Shown here one piece after another: positions 1 through 7,578 of a DNA stretch of 25,753 bases (position 1 is the stretch's first letter; each line of letters starts with the position of its first letter). The DNA comes from JBECKR01 sp040235415 (GTDB lineage: Bacteria; Acidobacteriota; Polarisedimenticolia; Polarisedimenticolales; Polarisedimenticolaceae). A model generated the notes under the pieces. That model was given only the letters and a program-made list of their open reading frames with translations, was not told the origin of the DNA and made no database searches. The position numbers and the translations under genes were made by a program. The stretch lies in the NCBI GenBank assembly GCA_040235415.1, contig JBECKR010000114.1, positions 1 through 25,753 of the forward strand, read 5' to 3'.

Positions 1-57
1 CAGCCACGGCACGCGCCAGAAGGCCTGGGCTCCGGTCCGCCAGGGCGCCGGGCTCAC
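1..57 (-). CDS. Partial CDS, start of an unidentified protein (continues beyond left edge)
   Basis: A GTG at 57..55 overlaps the TatD stop codon in a GTGA configuration, the same coupling seen at other junctions in this window. It opens a reading frame that stays open to the window edge: 19 residues, beginning MSPAPWRTGAQAF. The protein cannot be identified from so little sequence. The start is inferred only from the overlap and the open frame. Confidence 0.4.
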   Translation of the reverse strand, partial: MSPAPWRTGAQAFWRVPWL

Positions 58-848
58 GGCGCGCCCCCGGCGCCGGGTCGTTCGAGCCGGAACAGCGTTC
101 GGGCGTTGGCGGCGACCGTGCCGGCCAGCACCGCGATCGGCTCGCCGCGCAGCTCGGCCAACCTCGCCACGGTCCGGACGACGTCCGCCGGCTCGCATCG
201 ACGCCCTCGCTTCGGGGCGGGAGCGAGGTACGGTGCGTCGGTTTCGACCAGCAGTCGATCTGCGGGCGTGCTCGCCGCCGCCTCGCGGACGTCGTCCGCG
301 TTGCGGAACGTCACGACGCCGTTGTACGCCAGGTACCAGCCCATCTCGAGGTAGCGCTCGGCCTCCCGCGGCCCGGCGGTGAAGCTGTGCACGACGCCGC
401 GGGCGTCGGTTCGGGCGGCGAGCAGGCTGGCCATGTCGTCGTGGGCCTCCCGGACGTGGAGCACCGCGGGCAGGTCGAGCTCGACCGCCAGGTCGAGCTG
501 GCGCTCGAGGCGCTCGGCCTGGATCCCGGGCTCGTCGAGGTCGTAATGGTAATCCAATCCGACCTCGCCGAGACCCCGGAACACTCCGTCCGCGAGGAGC
601 TCGCGGAGCCTCTCGAGCTCCCTCGCGAAGCCGTTCCCGAGACGGTGCGCGGTGAACGGATCGATCCCGGCGCAGCACCACACGAACCCGCGGTGCCGCC
701 TCGCGAGGGCGGCGGCCGCGCGCGCGTCGTCCACTCCGGTCCCGATCGCGACGCAGGCCTCGAGGCCGGCGGCTCGGGCCCGTGCAAGAACGTCGTCCAC
801 GTCGTCCGCGAAGCGCGGGTGGGTGAGGTGGCAGTGGGTGTCGATCAC
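54..848 (-). CDS. tatD: TatD family metal-dependent hydrolase (putative DNase/exonuclease)
   Basis: This is a 264-residue TIM-barrel metallohydrolase of the TatD/YcfH family, close to the usual family length of about 260. Seen in the sequence are the N-terminal HxH motif (DTHCHL, H5 and H7), the metal-ligand Glu in GEVGLDY (E95), His in VLHVRE (H131), His in VVHSFTAG (H154) and the C-terminal Asp in VETDAPYLAP (D204). Together these form a complete two-metal site. Family members act as cytosolic 3'-5' deoxyribonucleases; other substrates have been proposed, so the exact role is inferred. The start is GTG at 848. No Shine-Dalgarno sequence precedes it, but a TAGCCT hexamer lies seven bases upstream, suggesting a leaderless message. 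Its stop overlaps the next gene at the left edge by four bases. Confidence 0.93.
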   Translation of the reverse strand: MIDTHCHLTHPRFADDVDDVLARARAAGLEACVAIGTGVDDARAAAALARRHRGFVWCCAGIDPFTAHRLGNGFARELERLRELLADGVFRGLGEVGLDYHYDLDEPGIQAERLERQLDLAVELDLPAVLHVREAHDDMASLLAARTDARGVVHSFTAGPREAERYLEMGWYLAYNGVVTFRNADDVREAAASTPADRLLVETDAPYLAPAPKRGRRCEPADVVRTVARLAELRGEPIAVLAGTVAANARTLFRLERPGAGGAP

Positions 849-855
849 GGTTCCG

Positions 856-861
856 AGGCTA
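856..861 (-). promoter_or_regulatory. Candidate -10 element for tatD
   Basis: TAGCCT (TANNNT type) ends seven bases before the GTG start of tatD. No convincing -35 is visible. The assignment rests on matching spacing at other genes in the window. Confidence 0.35.
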
Positions 862-864
862 CCA

Positions 865-894
865 GAGGACGCGGAGCGCCGGGGGGGCGTCCTC
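865..894 (-). terminator. Hairpin after ybbP, possible terminator without a T-run
   Basis: A perfect 8-bp inverted repeat (GAGGACGC at 865-872, GCGTCCTC at 887-894) with a 14-nt G-rich loop lies immediately after the ybbP stop codon and just upstream of the tatD -10. There is no run of T on the minus strand after it. It may therefore be a pause or mRNA 3'-end stabilising hairpin rather than a classic intrinsic terminator. Confidence 0.4.
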
Positions 895-897
895 GGC

Positions 898-3438
898 TCA
901 CTCCTCGCGGAGGATCTCGACCGGCCGGCGGCGCAGCGCGCGGACGCTCGCCGCGGTTCCGGCGACGATCGCGAGCGCGGACGCCCCGACGATTCCCACG
1001 ACCGGCGGGAGCAGGCCGGGAACGGCGTCGACCTCGAGCACGAAGCGAAGCGCGGCCCAGGCGAGCGCGATCGCCGACGTCGCGCCGACGACGCCCGCCA
1101 CGAGGCCGATCAAGGCGTACTCCGTCGCGAACACCGCCACGATCCCGCCGCGGGTCATTCCGAGCGTCTTGAGCAGCGCCACCTCACGGGCGCGACGGAT
1201 CGATCCCGCCCCGATCACGCCCGCCAGGATCGCCACCCCCGCGATCACGGTGAGCCCGCCGAGCAGGCGCACGCCGAACCCGATCCGATCGAGCACGGCG
1301 ACGACCTTTCCGAGGATCTCGCGGACGTCGAGCAGCGTCACGTTCGGATAGGCTCCGGCGAGTGCGTTACGCAACATGTCGTCCGAGCGTGCGGGCACGC
1401 GCGCCGCGACGACGCGGAACTGAGGGGCGCCGTCGAGGACGCCCGGCTCGACGAGCAGGAAGAAGTTGATCCCGAAGCTCTCCCACCGGACTTCGCGCAG
1501 GCTCGTGACCTCGAGCTCGAGCGGTACCCCCTGGACGTCGAACCGCAGCGTCGACCCGACGCCGACACCGAGGTCGCGGGCGAATTCCCGTTCGACGCTG
1601 ACCTCGGGGCGATCGGGATCGGACCACAACGCCCCCGCCACGAGGCGGTTGCCGGCGGGGAGGGTCGCGCGGTAGGTCAGGCGTTGCTCGCGCGTCAGCA
1701 CCCAGCGCTTGCGCCCGGCGTCGGGCCCGTCGGGAACGAGGTCGGCGACGTCGCGACCGTCGACCGCCCGCAGCCGCGCCACGACGACCGGCGCAGAGTC
1801 GATCCCGGTCGCCCCCGCGCGCTCGAGGAGCGAACGCACACCGTCCCACTGGGCCGCCTGGACGTCGACGAGAAACGTCGTGGGTGCGTCGGCCGGGACG
1901 TCGCGGCCGAGCTGGCGCGACAGCCCGCCCTGAATCTGCGCCATCGCGACGACGACCAGGACACCGACCCCGAGCGCGACGACCGCCCCGATCGTGCCCG
2001 CGCCGGGGCGCGCGAGCGCCGCGATCCCGTAGCGCAGCGCGACACCGCCGCCCGAGCGCGGCACCCGTCCGACGACGTGGATGAGGAACGCCGCCGCCGC
2101 CGCCAACAGGGACGCGACGACCACGAGTCCGGCGGCGAACGCCGCTCCGCGGGCGACGGACGCGGCCTGCATCGCAGCGGTCGCGGCGACTCCCGCGATC
2201 AGCAGCGCGGCGGTCGCCGCGCGAACGGTGCGCGACGCCGGGAGCGGCTCCGCGTCCCGGCGGAACACGCGGGCCGGCGAGACGCGCCGGACCTCGAGCA
2301 GCGGCGGCAATGCGAACAGCACGGCGACGCCGACCCCGAGCGCGAGGCCGCGCGCGACCGCGTACGGATCGGCCGCGGCGTCGACGCTGACCGGAAGCCA
2401 GCGCCGAACGATCGCCGGCAGGGCTCGCGCCGCCGCGGATCCGATCACGGCGCCCGCGGCGCTTCCCGCGAGACCGAGGAGCGCGGTCTGCGCGAGGTAC
2501 AGGCCCACGACCTCGCGGGGCCGGAATCCGAGGCTGCGGAGGATCGCGATCGCCTCCATCCGTCCGGCGATCCAGGCACGGATCGCTTGAGCGACCCCGA
2601 TGCCGCCCACGAGCAGGGACAGAAGCGCCACGAGACCGAGGAACCTCTCGACGCGCTCGATTCCGCGCCGGAGCGCCGGCTGAGCCTCCTCCCAGGTCTC
2701 GACGTCGTCGTACTCGACGTCCGGAACGGCCGCCCGAATCCGCTCCGCGAGACGCCGGGCGGCGGCAGGATCCTGATCCCGCAGCGCCACGAGAGCGCGG
2801 TAGTCGATGCGGCTGCCGAACGCCTCGAGACCGGTGCGGGCGAAGCCCGCCGGCGACAGGAAGACGCGGGGGCCGAGCGTGAGCGAGATGTTGAGGCGGT
2901 CCGGCTCGGCGACGACGGTGGCGACCACTCGGAACGTCGCGTCCCCCAGGCGCACGCGTCCGCCCCGTGCGACTCCGAGCCGCTCCAGGAGATCCGGCCC
3001 GACGACGCACGCGTCGGCGGGCAGGTCGCCGATCGCGCCGATCTCCGGCTCGAGCTCGAGGCGGCCGTAGAACGGGTAGCCGGGGGCCGCGACCTTGAGC
3101 TCGACGAGCGCACTCGCACGCACCGATTCCGAGCCGTCCACGTCCGGCGCCGACGCCATGGTGGGAAGCTCGAGGACGTCGGCCCGGCGCGCGCCCGGCG
3201 TCGCCGCGATCGTGTCGCCGAGCTTGCGCGGGAGCGGCCGACGGCTCGACACCGCGACGTCCGCAGCCAGCAGGCGCCGCGCCTCGGCGCGCACGCCGCG
3301 ATCGATCGCCGACGACGTCGTCGCGACCGCAACGACCGCCGCGACCCCGATCGACAGGCAGGCCGCGAAGAACAGCAGGCGGCCGAGGGAGCCCCGCATC
3401 TCGCGGGCGAGCCACGCGGGCCAGGGCCTCGGACTCAT
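898..3438 (-). CDS. ybbP: ABC transporter permease, YbbP type (two FtsX domains)
   Basis: This 846-residue integral membrane protein resembles E. coli YbbP (about 800 residues). Visible are an N-terminal helix (about 20-42), a first extracytoplasmic MacB-PCD-like region, and a first FtsX block of three helices containing the EAIAILRSLGF motif. Two or three further hydrophobic segments follow, then a second periplasmic region, and a C-terminal FtsX block with REVALLKTLGM. The repeated E-x-A-x-L-(R/K)-(S/T)-L-G motif is the FtsX coupling-loop signature. The ATG at 3438 overlaps the stop of the upstream ATPase gene by four bases (ATGA), so the two are translationally coupled partners. MacB/LolCDE-like systems move lipophilic molecules or lipoproteins, or do mechanical work, rather than import. 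The substrate here is unknown. Confidence 0.9.
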   Translation of the reverse strand: MSPRPWPAWLAREMRGSLGRLLFFAACLSIGVAAVVAVATTSSAIDRGVRAEARRLLAADVAVSSRRPLPRKLGDTIAATPGARRADVLELPTMASAPDVDGSESVRASALVELKVAAPGYPFYGRLELEPEIGAIGDLPADACVVGPDLLERLGVARGGRVRLGDATFRVVATVVAEPDRLNISLTLGPRVFLSPAGFARTGLEAFGSRIDYRALVALRDQDPAAARRLAERIRAAVPDVEYDDVETWEEAQPALRRGIERVERFLGLVALLSLLVGGIGVAQAIRAWIAGRMEAIAILRSLGFRPREVVGLYLAQTALLGLAGSAAGAVIGSAAARALPAIVRRWLPVSVDAAADPYAVARGLALGVGVAVLFALPPLLEVRRVSPARVFRRDAEPLPASRTVRAATAALLIAGVAATAAMQAASVARGAAFAAGLVVVASLLAAAAAFLIHVVGRVPRSGGGVALRYGIAALARPGAGTIGAVVALGVGVLVVVAMAQIQGGLSRQLGRDVPADAPTTFLVDVQAAQWDGVRSLLERAGATGIDSAPVVVARLRAVDGRDVADLVPDGPDAGRKRWVLTREQRLTYRATLPAGNRLVAGALWSDPDRPEVSVEREFARDLGVGVGSTLRFDVQGVPLELEVTSLREVRWESFGINFFLLVEPGVLDGAPQFRVVAARVPARSDDMLRNALAGAYPNVTLLDVREILGKVVAVLDRIGFGVRLLGGLTVIAGVAILAGVIGAGSIRRAREVALLKTLGMTRGGIVAVFATEYALIGLVAGVVGATSAIALAWAALRFVLEVDAVPGLLPPVVGIVGASALAIVAGTAASVRALRRRPVEILREE

Positions 3439-4136
3439 GCGTCGATCCGCCCGTCGCGCAGGTGCAAGCGGCGGTCCGCGAGCCCCGCGACCGCGGGGTC
3501 GTGCGTCACGAGCACGAGCGTCGTGCCGCTCTCCCGGCGCAGTCGCACCAGCAGGTCGAGCACGCGTGCTCCGGTCGCGCTGTCGAGGTTCCCGGTCGGC
3601 TCGTCGGCGAGCAGGAGCGCCGGCCGCGCGACGAACGCGCGCGCCAGCGCGACGCGCTGCTGCTCGCCGCCGGACAGCTGCGACGGGTAGTGCTGCGCCC
3701 GATCGCCGAGGCCGACGTCGTCGAGCATCGCGTCCGCACGGCGTGCGGCGTCTCCCGCCCCGAGCAGCTCCAGCGGCAGACGGACGTTCTCGCGGGCCGT
3801 CAGGTTCGCGAGGAGCTGGAACGACTGGAAGACGAATCCGACCTTGTGACGGCGCACGACCGCCAAGCGGTCTTCGGAGAGGCCGTCGAGACGCTCACCG
3901 TCGAGCCGGACCTCGCCCGCGCTCGGCCGGTCGAGGCCGGCGAGAATCGCGAGCAACGTCGACTTGCCGCTCCCGGAAGGCCCGAGAACCGCCAGGAACT
4001 CGCCTCGCGGCACGGTCAGGTCGATCGCGTCGAGAACGGTCAGAGTCCGACCGCCGGACGGCAGACGGCGGCTCACGCCCCGGACTTCGAGGATCGGGGA
4101 GCTTCCCGCGGCGGGAACTCCCGGGTGCGTCTCCAT
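3435..4136 (-). CDS. ybbA: ABC transporter ATP-binding protein, YbbA/LolD/MacB type
   Basis: This is a 233-residue stand-alone nucleotide-binding domain. It shows Walker A (GPSGSGKST, 52-60), a Q-loop in FVFQSF, the signature LSGGEQQR, Walker B with the catalytic Glu (LLLADEPTGNLD) and the H-loop in VTHD. This motif set is typical of the MacB/LolD/YbbA branch. The ATG at 4136 is preferred over one 66 bases further upstream. A GGGGAG ribosome-binding site lies seven bases before 4136, and the longer form would overlap the divergent gene's start and extend past the shared promoter. It energises the overlapping YbbP permease. The pair is divergent from a tesA-like gene, as in E. coli. Confidence 0.92.
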   Translation of the reverse strand: METHPGVPAAGSSPILEVRGVSRRLPSGGRTLTVLDAIDLTVPRGEFLAVLGPSGSGKSTLLAILAGLDRPSAGEVRLDGERLDGLSEDRLAVVRRHKVGFVFQSFQLLANLTARENVRLPLELLGAGDAARRADAMLDDVGLGDRAQHYPSQLSGGEQQRVALARAFVARPALLLADEPTGNLDSATGARVLDLLVRLRRESGTTLVLVTHDPAVAGLADRRLHLRDGRIDA

Positions 4137-4180
4137 GGCTGCGCTCCCCGCCCCCGGCGGCTTCGGCCGCGACCGACCTC

Positions 4181-4186
4181 TAGAAT
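4181..4186 (+). promoter_or_regulatory. Candidate -10 of tesA-like gene (leaderless spacing)
   Basis: TAGAAT is followed by six bases and then the ATG at 4193. The predicted transcription start therefore falls at or beside the start codon, and there is no room for a Shine-Dalgarno site. No clear -35 was found. Confidence 0.55.
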
Positions 4187-4187
4187 A
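4182..4187 (-). promoter_or_regulatory. Candidate -10 of ybbA, overlapping the opposite-strand -10
   Basis: On the minus strand the same bases read TATTCT, a plausible -10 for ybbA with a leader of roughly 39 nt that includes the GGGGAG ribosome-binding site. It overlaps the plus-strand TAGAAT by five bases. Confidence 0.45.
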
Positions 4188-4192
4188 GCGCC

Positions 4193-4831
4193 ATGCGACC
4201 ACGACCGGCGTTTCTCGCCCCGCTCCTGCTGGTCGCCGCGGCCGCGGCCGGGGCGCCCGCGCCTCCGCGTGTCGCGTTCCTCGGCGACAGCCTGACCGCA
4301 GGATTGGGTGTCGCCGAGTCCGACGCGTTTCCCGCGGTCGTGGCGCGCCTCCTCGGCGAGGATGGTCTGGCGATCCGGGTCGTGGACGCCGGCGTCAGCG
4401 GCGACACGACCGCCGGCGGACTCGCGCGCCTCGACTGGGTGCTGCGCTCCGACCCGGGCGTGGTGGTGGTCGAGCTGGGGGCGAACGACGGCCTCCGGGG
4501 GCTCGACCTCGCGCGGACCGAGGCGAGCCTGAAGCGGATCGTAGAGCGCGCTTCACGGGGCGGCCGGACCGTCGTGCTCCTCGGAATGCACGTCCCGACG
4601 AACTACGGGCCCGAGTACACCCGTGAGTTCGCGGCGATCTACCCTCGGGTCGCGAGCGAGACCGGCGCCCTGCTCGTTCCCGACTTCCTCGACGGGGTCG
4701 GGGGGGTAGCCGCCATGACCCAGCCCGACGGTCTCCACCCGAACGCCGCCGGGCACCGCCGCCTCGCGAAAAACCTGCTTCCGGTCCTTCGCAAGGCGGT
4801 CCTCGGGCGGAAGCGAGCCGCTCCGAGGTGA
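4193..4831 (+). CDS. tesA: TesA-like periplasmic SGNH esterase / lysophospholipase
   Basis: This 212-residue protein is close to the length of E. coli TesA. It has a signal peptide (MRPRPAFLAPLLLVAAAAAG, cleavage likely near residue 20-24) and all SGNH blocks: GDSLTAGLGV with nucleophile S33, the block II Gly in DAGVSGDT (G70), GAND with N98, and DGLHP with catalytic D179 and H182. Family enzymes hydrolyse short-chain esters, acyl thioesters and lysophospholipids in the periplasm. The gene is divergent from ybbA/ybbP over a gap of only 56 bases, as in E. coli. This supports the assignment, although the functional link between the three genes is not established. Translation probably starts on a leaderless mRNA from the TAGAAT six bases upstream. 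Confidence 0.9.
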   Translation: MRPRPAFLAPLLLVAAAAAGAPAPPRVAFLGDSLTAGLGVAESDAFPAVVARLLGEDGLAIRVVDAGVSGDTTAGGLARLDWVLRSDPGVVVVELGANDGLRGLDLARTEASLKRIVERASRGGRTVVLLGMHVPTNYGPEYTREFAAIYPRVASETGALLVPDFLDGVGGVAAMTQPDGLHPNAAGHRRLAKNLLPVLRKAVLGRKRAAPR

Positions 4832-4844
4832 TATTCCTACTAAT

Positions 4845-4869
4845 ACGACCGTTTTGGTTTCGCGGTCGT
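4845..4869. repeat. Inverted repeat between tesA-like gene and FAD monooxygenase
   Basis: ACGACCG (4845-4851) and CGGTCGT (4863-4869) form a perfect 7-bp inverted repeat with an 11-nt T/G-rich loop, 14 bases after the tesA stop. It could be an mRNA 3' hairpin for tesA or an operator for the next gene. No T-run follows the stem. Confidence 0.35.
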
Positions 4870-4943
4870 CGCGGGTGCGGAACGACGCGAGGTTTACGAT
4901 GGCGGGGTCATCGAGCGGCGCTGGCACCGCGGGGAGGCGACGG

Positions 4944-6167
4944 ATGTTCGGAAAGCGGGATACCGAAGTGGTCGTGGTCGGCGCGGGCCCCGTCGGACTG
5001 CTCACCGCGCTGACCCTGGCGGAGCGCGGCGTCAAGGTCGAGATCGTCGACGAGGAGCGGCGCACGGCGGCGCACAGCTACGCCCTGGTACTCCACCCCG
5101 AGACGCTGCGAATCCTGTTCCGGCCGGACCTGTTCCGCAACGTGTTCGGAGAGGGGAACCCGCTGAAGCGGATCGCGTGGTACGAGGGCCCCGATCGGAA
5201 GGCCGAGCTCGCCTTCCCGCAGCCCCAGGGATCGCTGCCGTTCGCGATGATCCTGCCCCAGAGCACGCTCGAGAGCGCGCTCGAGCAGGCGCTCGAGCGC
5301 TGGGACGTCGAGGTCAAGTGGAATCACCGCCTCATCGGTCTCGAGCCGCACGATGACGGCGTCGTGGCGGAGATCGCGAAGCTCGACCGCGCGCCCAGCG
5401 GCTACCCGTTCGCCCGGATGGAGTGGATCGTCTCGAAGACGTTCAAGTGGAACGCGTCGTACGCCGTCGGGGCGGACGGCTACAACTCGTTCGTGCGGCG
5501 CCGGCTCGATCTCGACTTCCAGGCGCATGGCGAGTCTCAGAGCTTCTCGGTCTACGAGTTCGGCTGCGACGCCGCGACGCTCGACGAGGTCCGGATCTGT
5601 CTCAACCCCGGCTCGACCGACGTGCTGTGGCCGATCTCCGCGAACCGGTTCCGCTGGAACTTCGAAATCGAGGACAGCGCTCGTCACGACCCGACGCCCG
5701 AGCGGCTTCAGGACCTGATCCTCGAGCGGGCGCCTTGGTTCGACGGGAGGATCGACGACATTCGCTGGAGCACGTCGGTGACGTTCGAGCGCCGGCTCGC
5801 CGAGCGGTTCGGTGCCGGACGGGTCTGGCTCGCCGGCGACGCGGCGCACATCACGAGCCCGGTCGGCGCCCAGAGCATGAACGTCGGTCTTCGCGAAGCG
5901 ACGGAACTCGCTCTCGCGCTCGGCGAAGTGCTGCGCGAGGGCGCCTCGCCGGGCGTGCTCGAGCGCTACAGCGAGCAGCGCGTGGCGGAATGGCGGAAGC
6001 TCCTGTTCCTCGACGGCGAGCCGACTGCCGCCGCGAGTGCCGAACCCTGGGTCGCGGAGCGCGCCGCGAGGATCGTTCCCTGCCTTCCGGCCGCGGGCCA
6101 CGACCTCGCGAAGCTGACGGAAATGATGGGAATCGAGTTCTCCGCGATGGCCCCGGAGAACCTCTGA
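4944..6167 (+). CDS. FAD-dependent monooxygenase (class A, aromatic hydroxylase-like)
   Basis: This 407-residue flavoprotein belongs to the PHBH/class A monooxygenase fold. It has an N-terminal Rossmann dinucleotide motif (VVVVGAGPVGLLTA, glycines at 13, 15 and 18) ending in the acidic strand (VEIVDEE). The bifunctional DG motif is AVGADGYNSFVR (175-185), and the GD motif with ribityl contact is LAGDAAHITSPVGAQSMN (296-313). Such enzymes use NAD(P)H and O2 to hydroxylate or epoxidise aromatic or isoprenoid-like substrates; the substrate here cannot be told. The ATG at 4944 is chosen because GGGGAGG lies seven bases upstream. Two earlier in-frame ATGs (4854, 4899) would add a low-complexity Ser/Arg-rich extension ahead of the fold. 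It converges on the ferredoxin gene with only seven bases between stops. Confidence 0.88.
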   Translation: MFGKRDTEVVVVGAGPVGLLTALTLAERGVKVEIVDEERRTAAHSYALVLHPETLRILFRPDLFRNVFGEGNPLKRIAWYEGPDRKAELAFPQPQGSLPFAMILPQSTLESALEQALERWDVEVKWNHRLIGLEPHDDGVVAEIAKLDRAPSGYPFARMEWIVSKTFKWNASYAVGADGYNSFVRRRLDLDFQAHGESQSFSVYEFGCDAATLDEVRICLNPGSTDVLWPISANRFRWNFEIEDSARHDPTPERLQDLILERAPWFDGRIDDIRWSTSVTFERRLAERFGAGRVWLAGDAAHITSPVGAQSMNVGLREATELALALGEVLREGASPGVLERYSEQRVAEWRKLLFLDGEPTAAASAEPWVAERAARIVPCLPAAGHDLAKLTEMMGIEFSAMAPENL

Positions 6168-6174
6168 AGTCGGG

Positions 6175-6363
6175 TCAGTGCGAGGACGCGATCCCCTCGA
6201 TCGGACAGACGGCGGCGCAGCGGCTGCCGCCCTCGTCGTGGCATTCGGTGCAGCGCTCGGGATCGATACGGTAGCGTCCGGCGGCGGGAGAGATCGCGCC
6301 TCGCGGGCACTCGAGCTCACAGGACCCGCAGCCGATGCAGTCTCCGACGATCGCCATGGCCAT
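6175..6363 (-). CDS. 2[4Fe-4S] ferredoxin, YfhL/Alvin-like
   Basis: This 62-residue protein has eight cysteines in two cluster motifs. The first is CxxCxxCxxxCP (C9, C12, C15, C19) and the second is CxxCx7CxxxCP (C38, C41, C49, C53). The longer spacing in the second motif is typical of Alvin/YfhL-type low-potential ferredoxins, which act as cytosolic one-electron carriers. The start may be the ATG at 6363 or the in-frame ATG at 6357. The first is preferred because AAGG-like bases precede it at a workable distance. The neighbouring genes suggest no specific redox partner with certainty; the convergent flavin monooxygenase is only a positional candidate. Confidence 0.92.
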   Translation of the reverse strand: MAMAIVGDCIGCGSCELECPRGAISPAAGRYRIDPERCTECHDEGGSRCAAVCPIEGIASSH

Positions 6364-6386
6364 CGCGATGCGCCCTTCGTCCTTTT

Positions 6387-6413
6387 CCTACCGTTGCGGT
6401 AGGGAGCATTATC
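6387..6413 (-). promoter_or_regulatory. Ferredoxin promoter -10 with adjacent inverted repeat
   Basis: On the minus strand GATAAT (6413..6408) is a near-consensus -10 for the ferredoxin gene. Just downstream is a perfect 7-bp inverted repeat, CCTACCG-TTG-CGGTAGG (6387-6403), centred close to the predicted transcription start. It could be an operator or a 5' mRNA hairpin. It lies in the 115-base gap shared with the divergent fabH-like gene and might affect both. Confidence 0.45.
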
Positions 6414-6478
6414 GGACGCGGGCGGGGAGGGCGCCGGAGCGGTACGGGACCGATCCTGTCCTTTGACGGAGGACTCCG

Positions 6479-7534
6479 ATGCGAACGCGTATTCTCGGGA
6501 CCGGCATGCACGTGCCTCCCCACGTGGTCGACAACCACCGTCTCGCCCGCATGATGGACACGTCCGACGACTGGATCCGCCAGCGGACCGGAATCGTGAC
6601 CCGTCGCTACGCCGATCTCGACCAGGGGTCGAGCGATCTCGCCGTACCGGCGGCGCGCGAGGCGATGCAGGCGGCCGGGGTGCGTCCGGACGACGTCGAC
6701 TACGTCGTGTTCGCGACCATGACCCCGGACCACTACTTCCCGGGCTCGGGAGCGCTCTTCCAGGCCAAGGCCGGTCTCCCGGCGGCGCCGTGCCTCGACA
6801 TCCGGCAGCAGTGCGCGGCGTTCCTGTTCGGCCTGCAAGTCGCGGACGGCCTGATCCGGTCGGCGAGCGCCCGCACGGTGCTCCTGGTGGGAAGCGAGGT
6901 CCACAGCTCGCTCATGCCGTGGTCGTCGTGGGACATCGTGTTCGGACACCGCGAAGGTCTCGCCCCCGATGCGGAGTTCCGCTTCAACACCCGGTTCCGC
7001 GATCGCGTCGTGCTGTTCGGAGACGGCGCCGGCGCCGTGGTGCTCGGCCCTTGCGAGGAGCCCGACCGGGGCGTGCTCGACGTTCTGATCCACACCGACG
7101 GCTCGCTGTGGGACCGGATGTGGGTGCACGGCGGAGGCAGCGCCTACCGCCCGTACTTCTCGCCGAAAATGACGGAGAGCGGAGACATCATCCCGATCGT
7201 GGAGGGCCGGGACGTGTTCCGGATCGCCGTGACGCGGATGCCCCAGGTGGTGCTGGAGATCCTCGAGCGCAACCACCTGAAGCTCGACGACGTCGAACTG
7301 GTGGTAATGCACCAGGCCAACCTGCGGATCAACGAAGCGGTCCAGAAGCGCCTCGCGCTGCCCGACGCGAAGGTATTCAACAACATCCAGCGCTACGGGA
7401 ATACGACCGCGGCGACCATTCCGATCGCGTACCACGAGGCACTGCAGGAGCGCGATCTCCGTCCCGGCTCGCTCGTCGTCTTCGTGGCGCTCGGGTCCGG
7501 CCTCAGCTGGGGCGCCGCGCTCTACCGCACGTGA
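6479..7534 (+). CDS. FabH-like 3-oxoacyl-ACP synthase III family protein
   Basis: This 351-residue thiolase-fold condensing enzyme has an intact KAS III triad: Cys112 in DIRQQCAAF, His278 in VMHQANLRI and Asn308 in RYGNTTAATIP. The glycine-rich FGDGAGAVVLG and the C-terminal GSGLSWGAALYR are also present. KAS III enzymes prime fatty acid synthesis by condensing an acyl-CoA with malonyl-ACP; relatives make branched, polyketide or head-to-head products. The protein is longer than E. coli FabH (317). About 24 extra residues lie between VGSEVHSS and the FGDGAG strand, with more near residues 215-245, so a specialised acyl substrate is possible. The ATG at 6479 has a strong CGGAGGA site five bases upstream. 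No acyl-carrier or chain-elongation partners are nearby. Confidence 0.9.
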   Translation: MRTRILGTGMHVPPHVVDNHRLARMMDTSDDWIRQRTGIVTRRYADLDQGSSDLAVPAAREAMQAAGVRPDDVDYVVFATMTPDHYFPGSGALFQAKAGLPAAPCLDIRQQCAAFLFGLQVADGLIRSASARTVLLVGSEVHSSLMPWSSWDIVFGHREGLAPDAEFRFNTRFRDRVVLFGDGAGAVVLGPCEEPDRGVLDVLIHTDGSLWDRMWVHGGGSAYRPYFSPKMTESGDIIPIVEGRDVFRIAVTRMPQVVLEILERNHLKLDDVELVVMHQANLRINEAVQKRLALPDAKVFNNIQRYGNTTAATIPIAYHEALQERDLRPGSLVVFVALGSGLSWGAALYRT

Positions 7535-7566
7535 TGCCGGTCCGAGCCGCGCGCCGCGTCGTCGGG

Positions 7567-7572
7567 TACCTT
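7567..7572 (+). promoter_or_regulatory. Candidate -10 for the HExxH protein gene (leaderless spacing)
   Basis: TACCTT sits exactly six bases before the ATG at 7579, the same spacing as TAGAAT before the tesA-like gene. No Shine-Dalgarno sequence is visible. Confidence 0.4.
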
Positions 7573-7578
7573 GATCCC

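Noticed and set aside
652..3690. Very long open frame (about 1000 codons) opposite the ybbP and ybbA genes
   Set aside because: It is antisense to a well-supported FtsX-type permease and its translation is low-complexity Arg/Asp/Ala-rich, the usual shadow of G+C-rich coding DNA.
4801..4828. CCTCGG...CCGAGG hairpin in the last codons of the tesA-like gene as a terminator
   Set aside because: The stem is only six bases with a long loop, lies inside coding sequence and lacks a T-run.
4841..4849. TAATACGAC resembling the start of a T7 phage promoter
   Set aside because: Only the first nine bases match and the rest of the phage promoter is absent; treated as chance.
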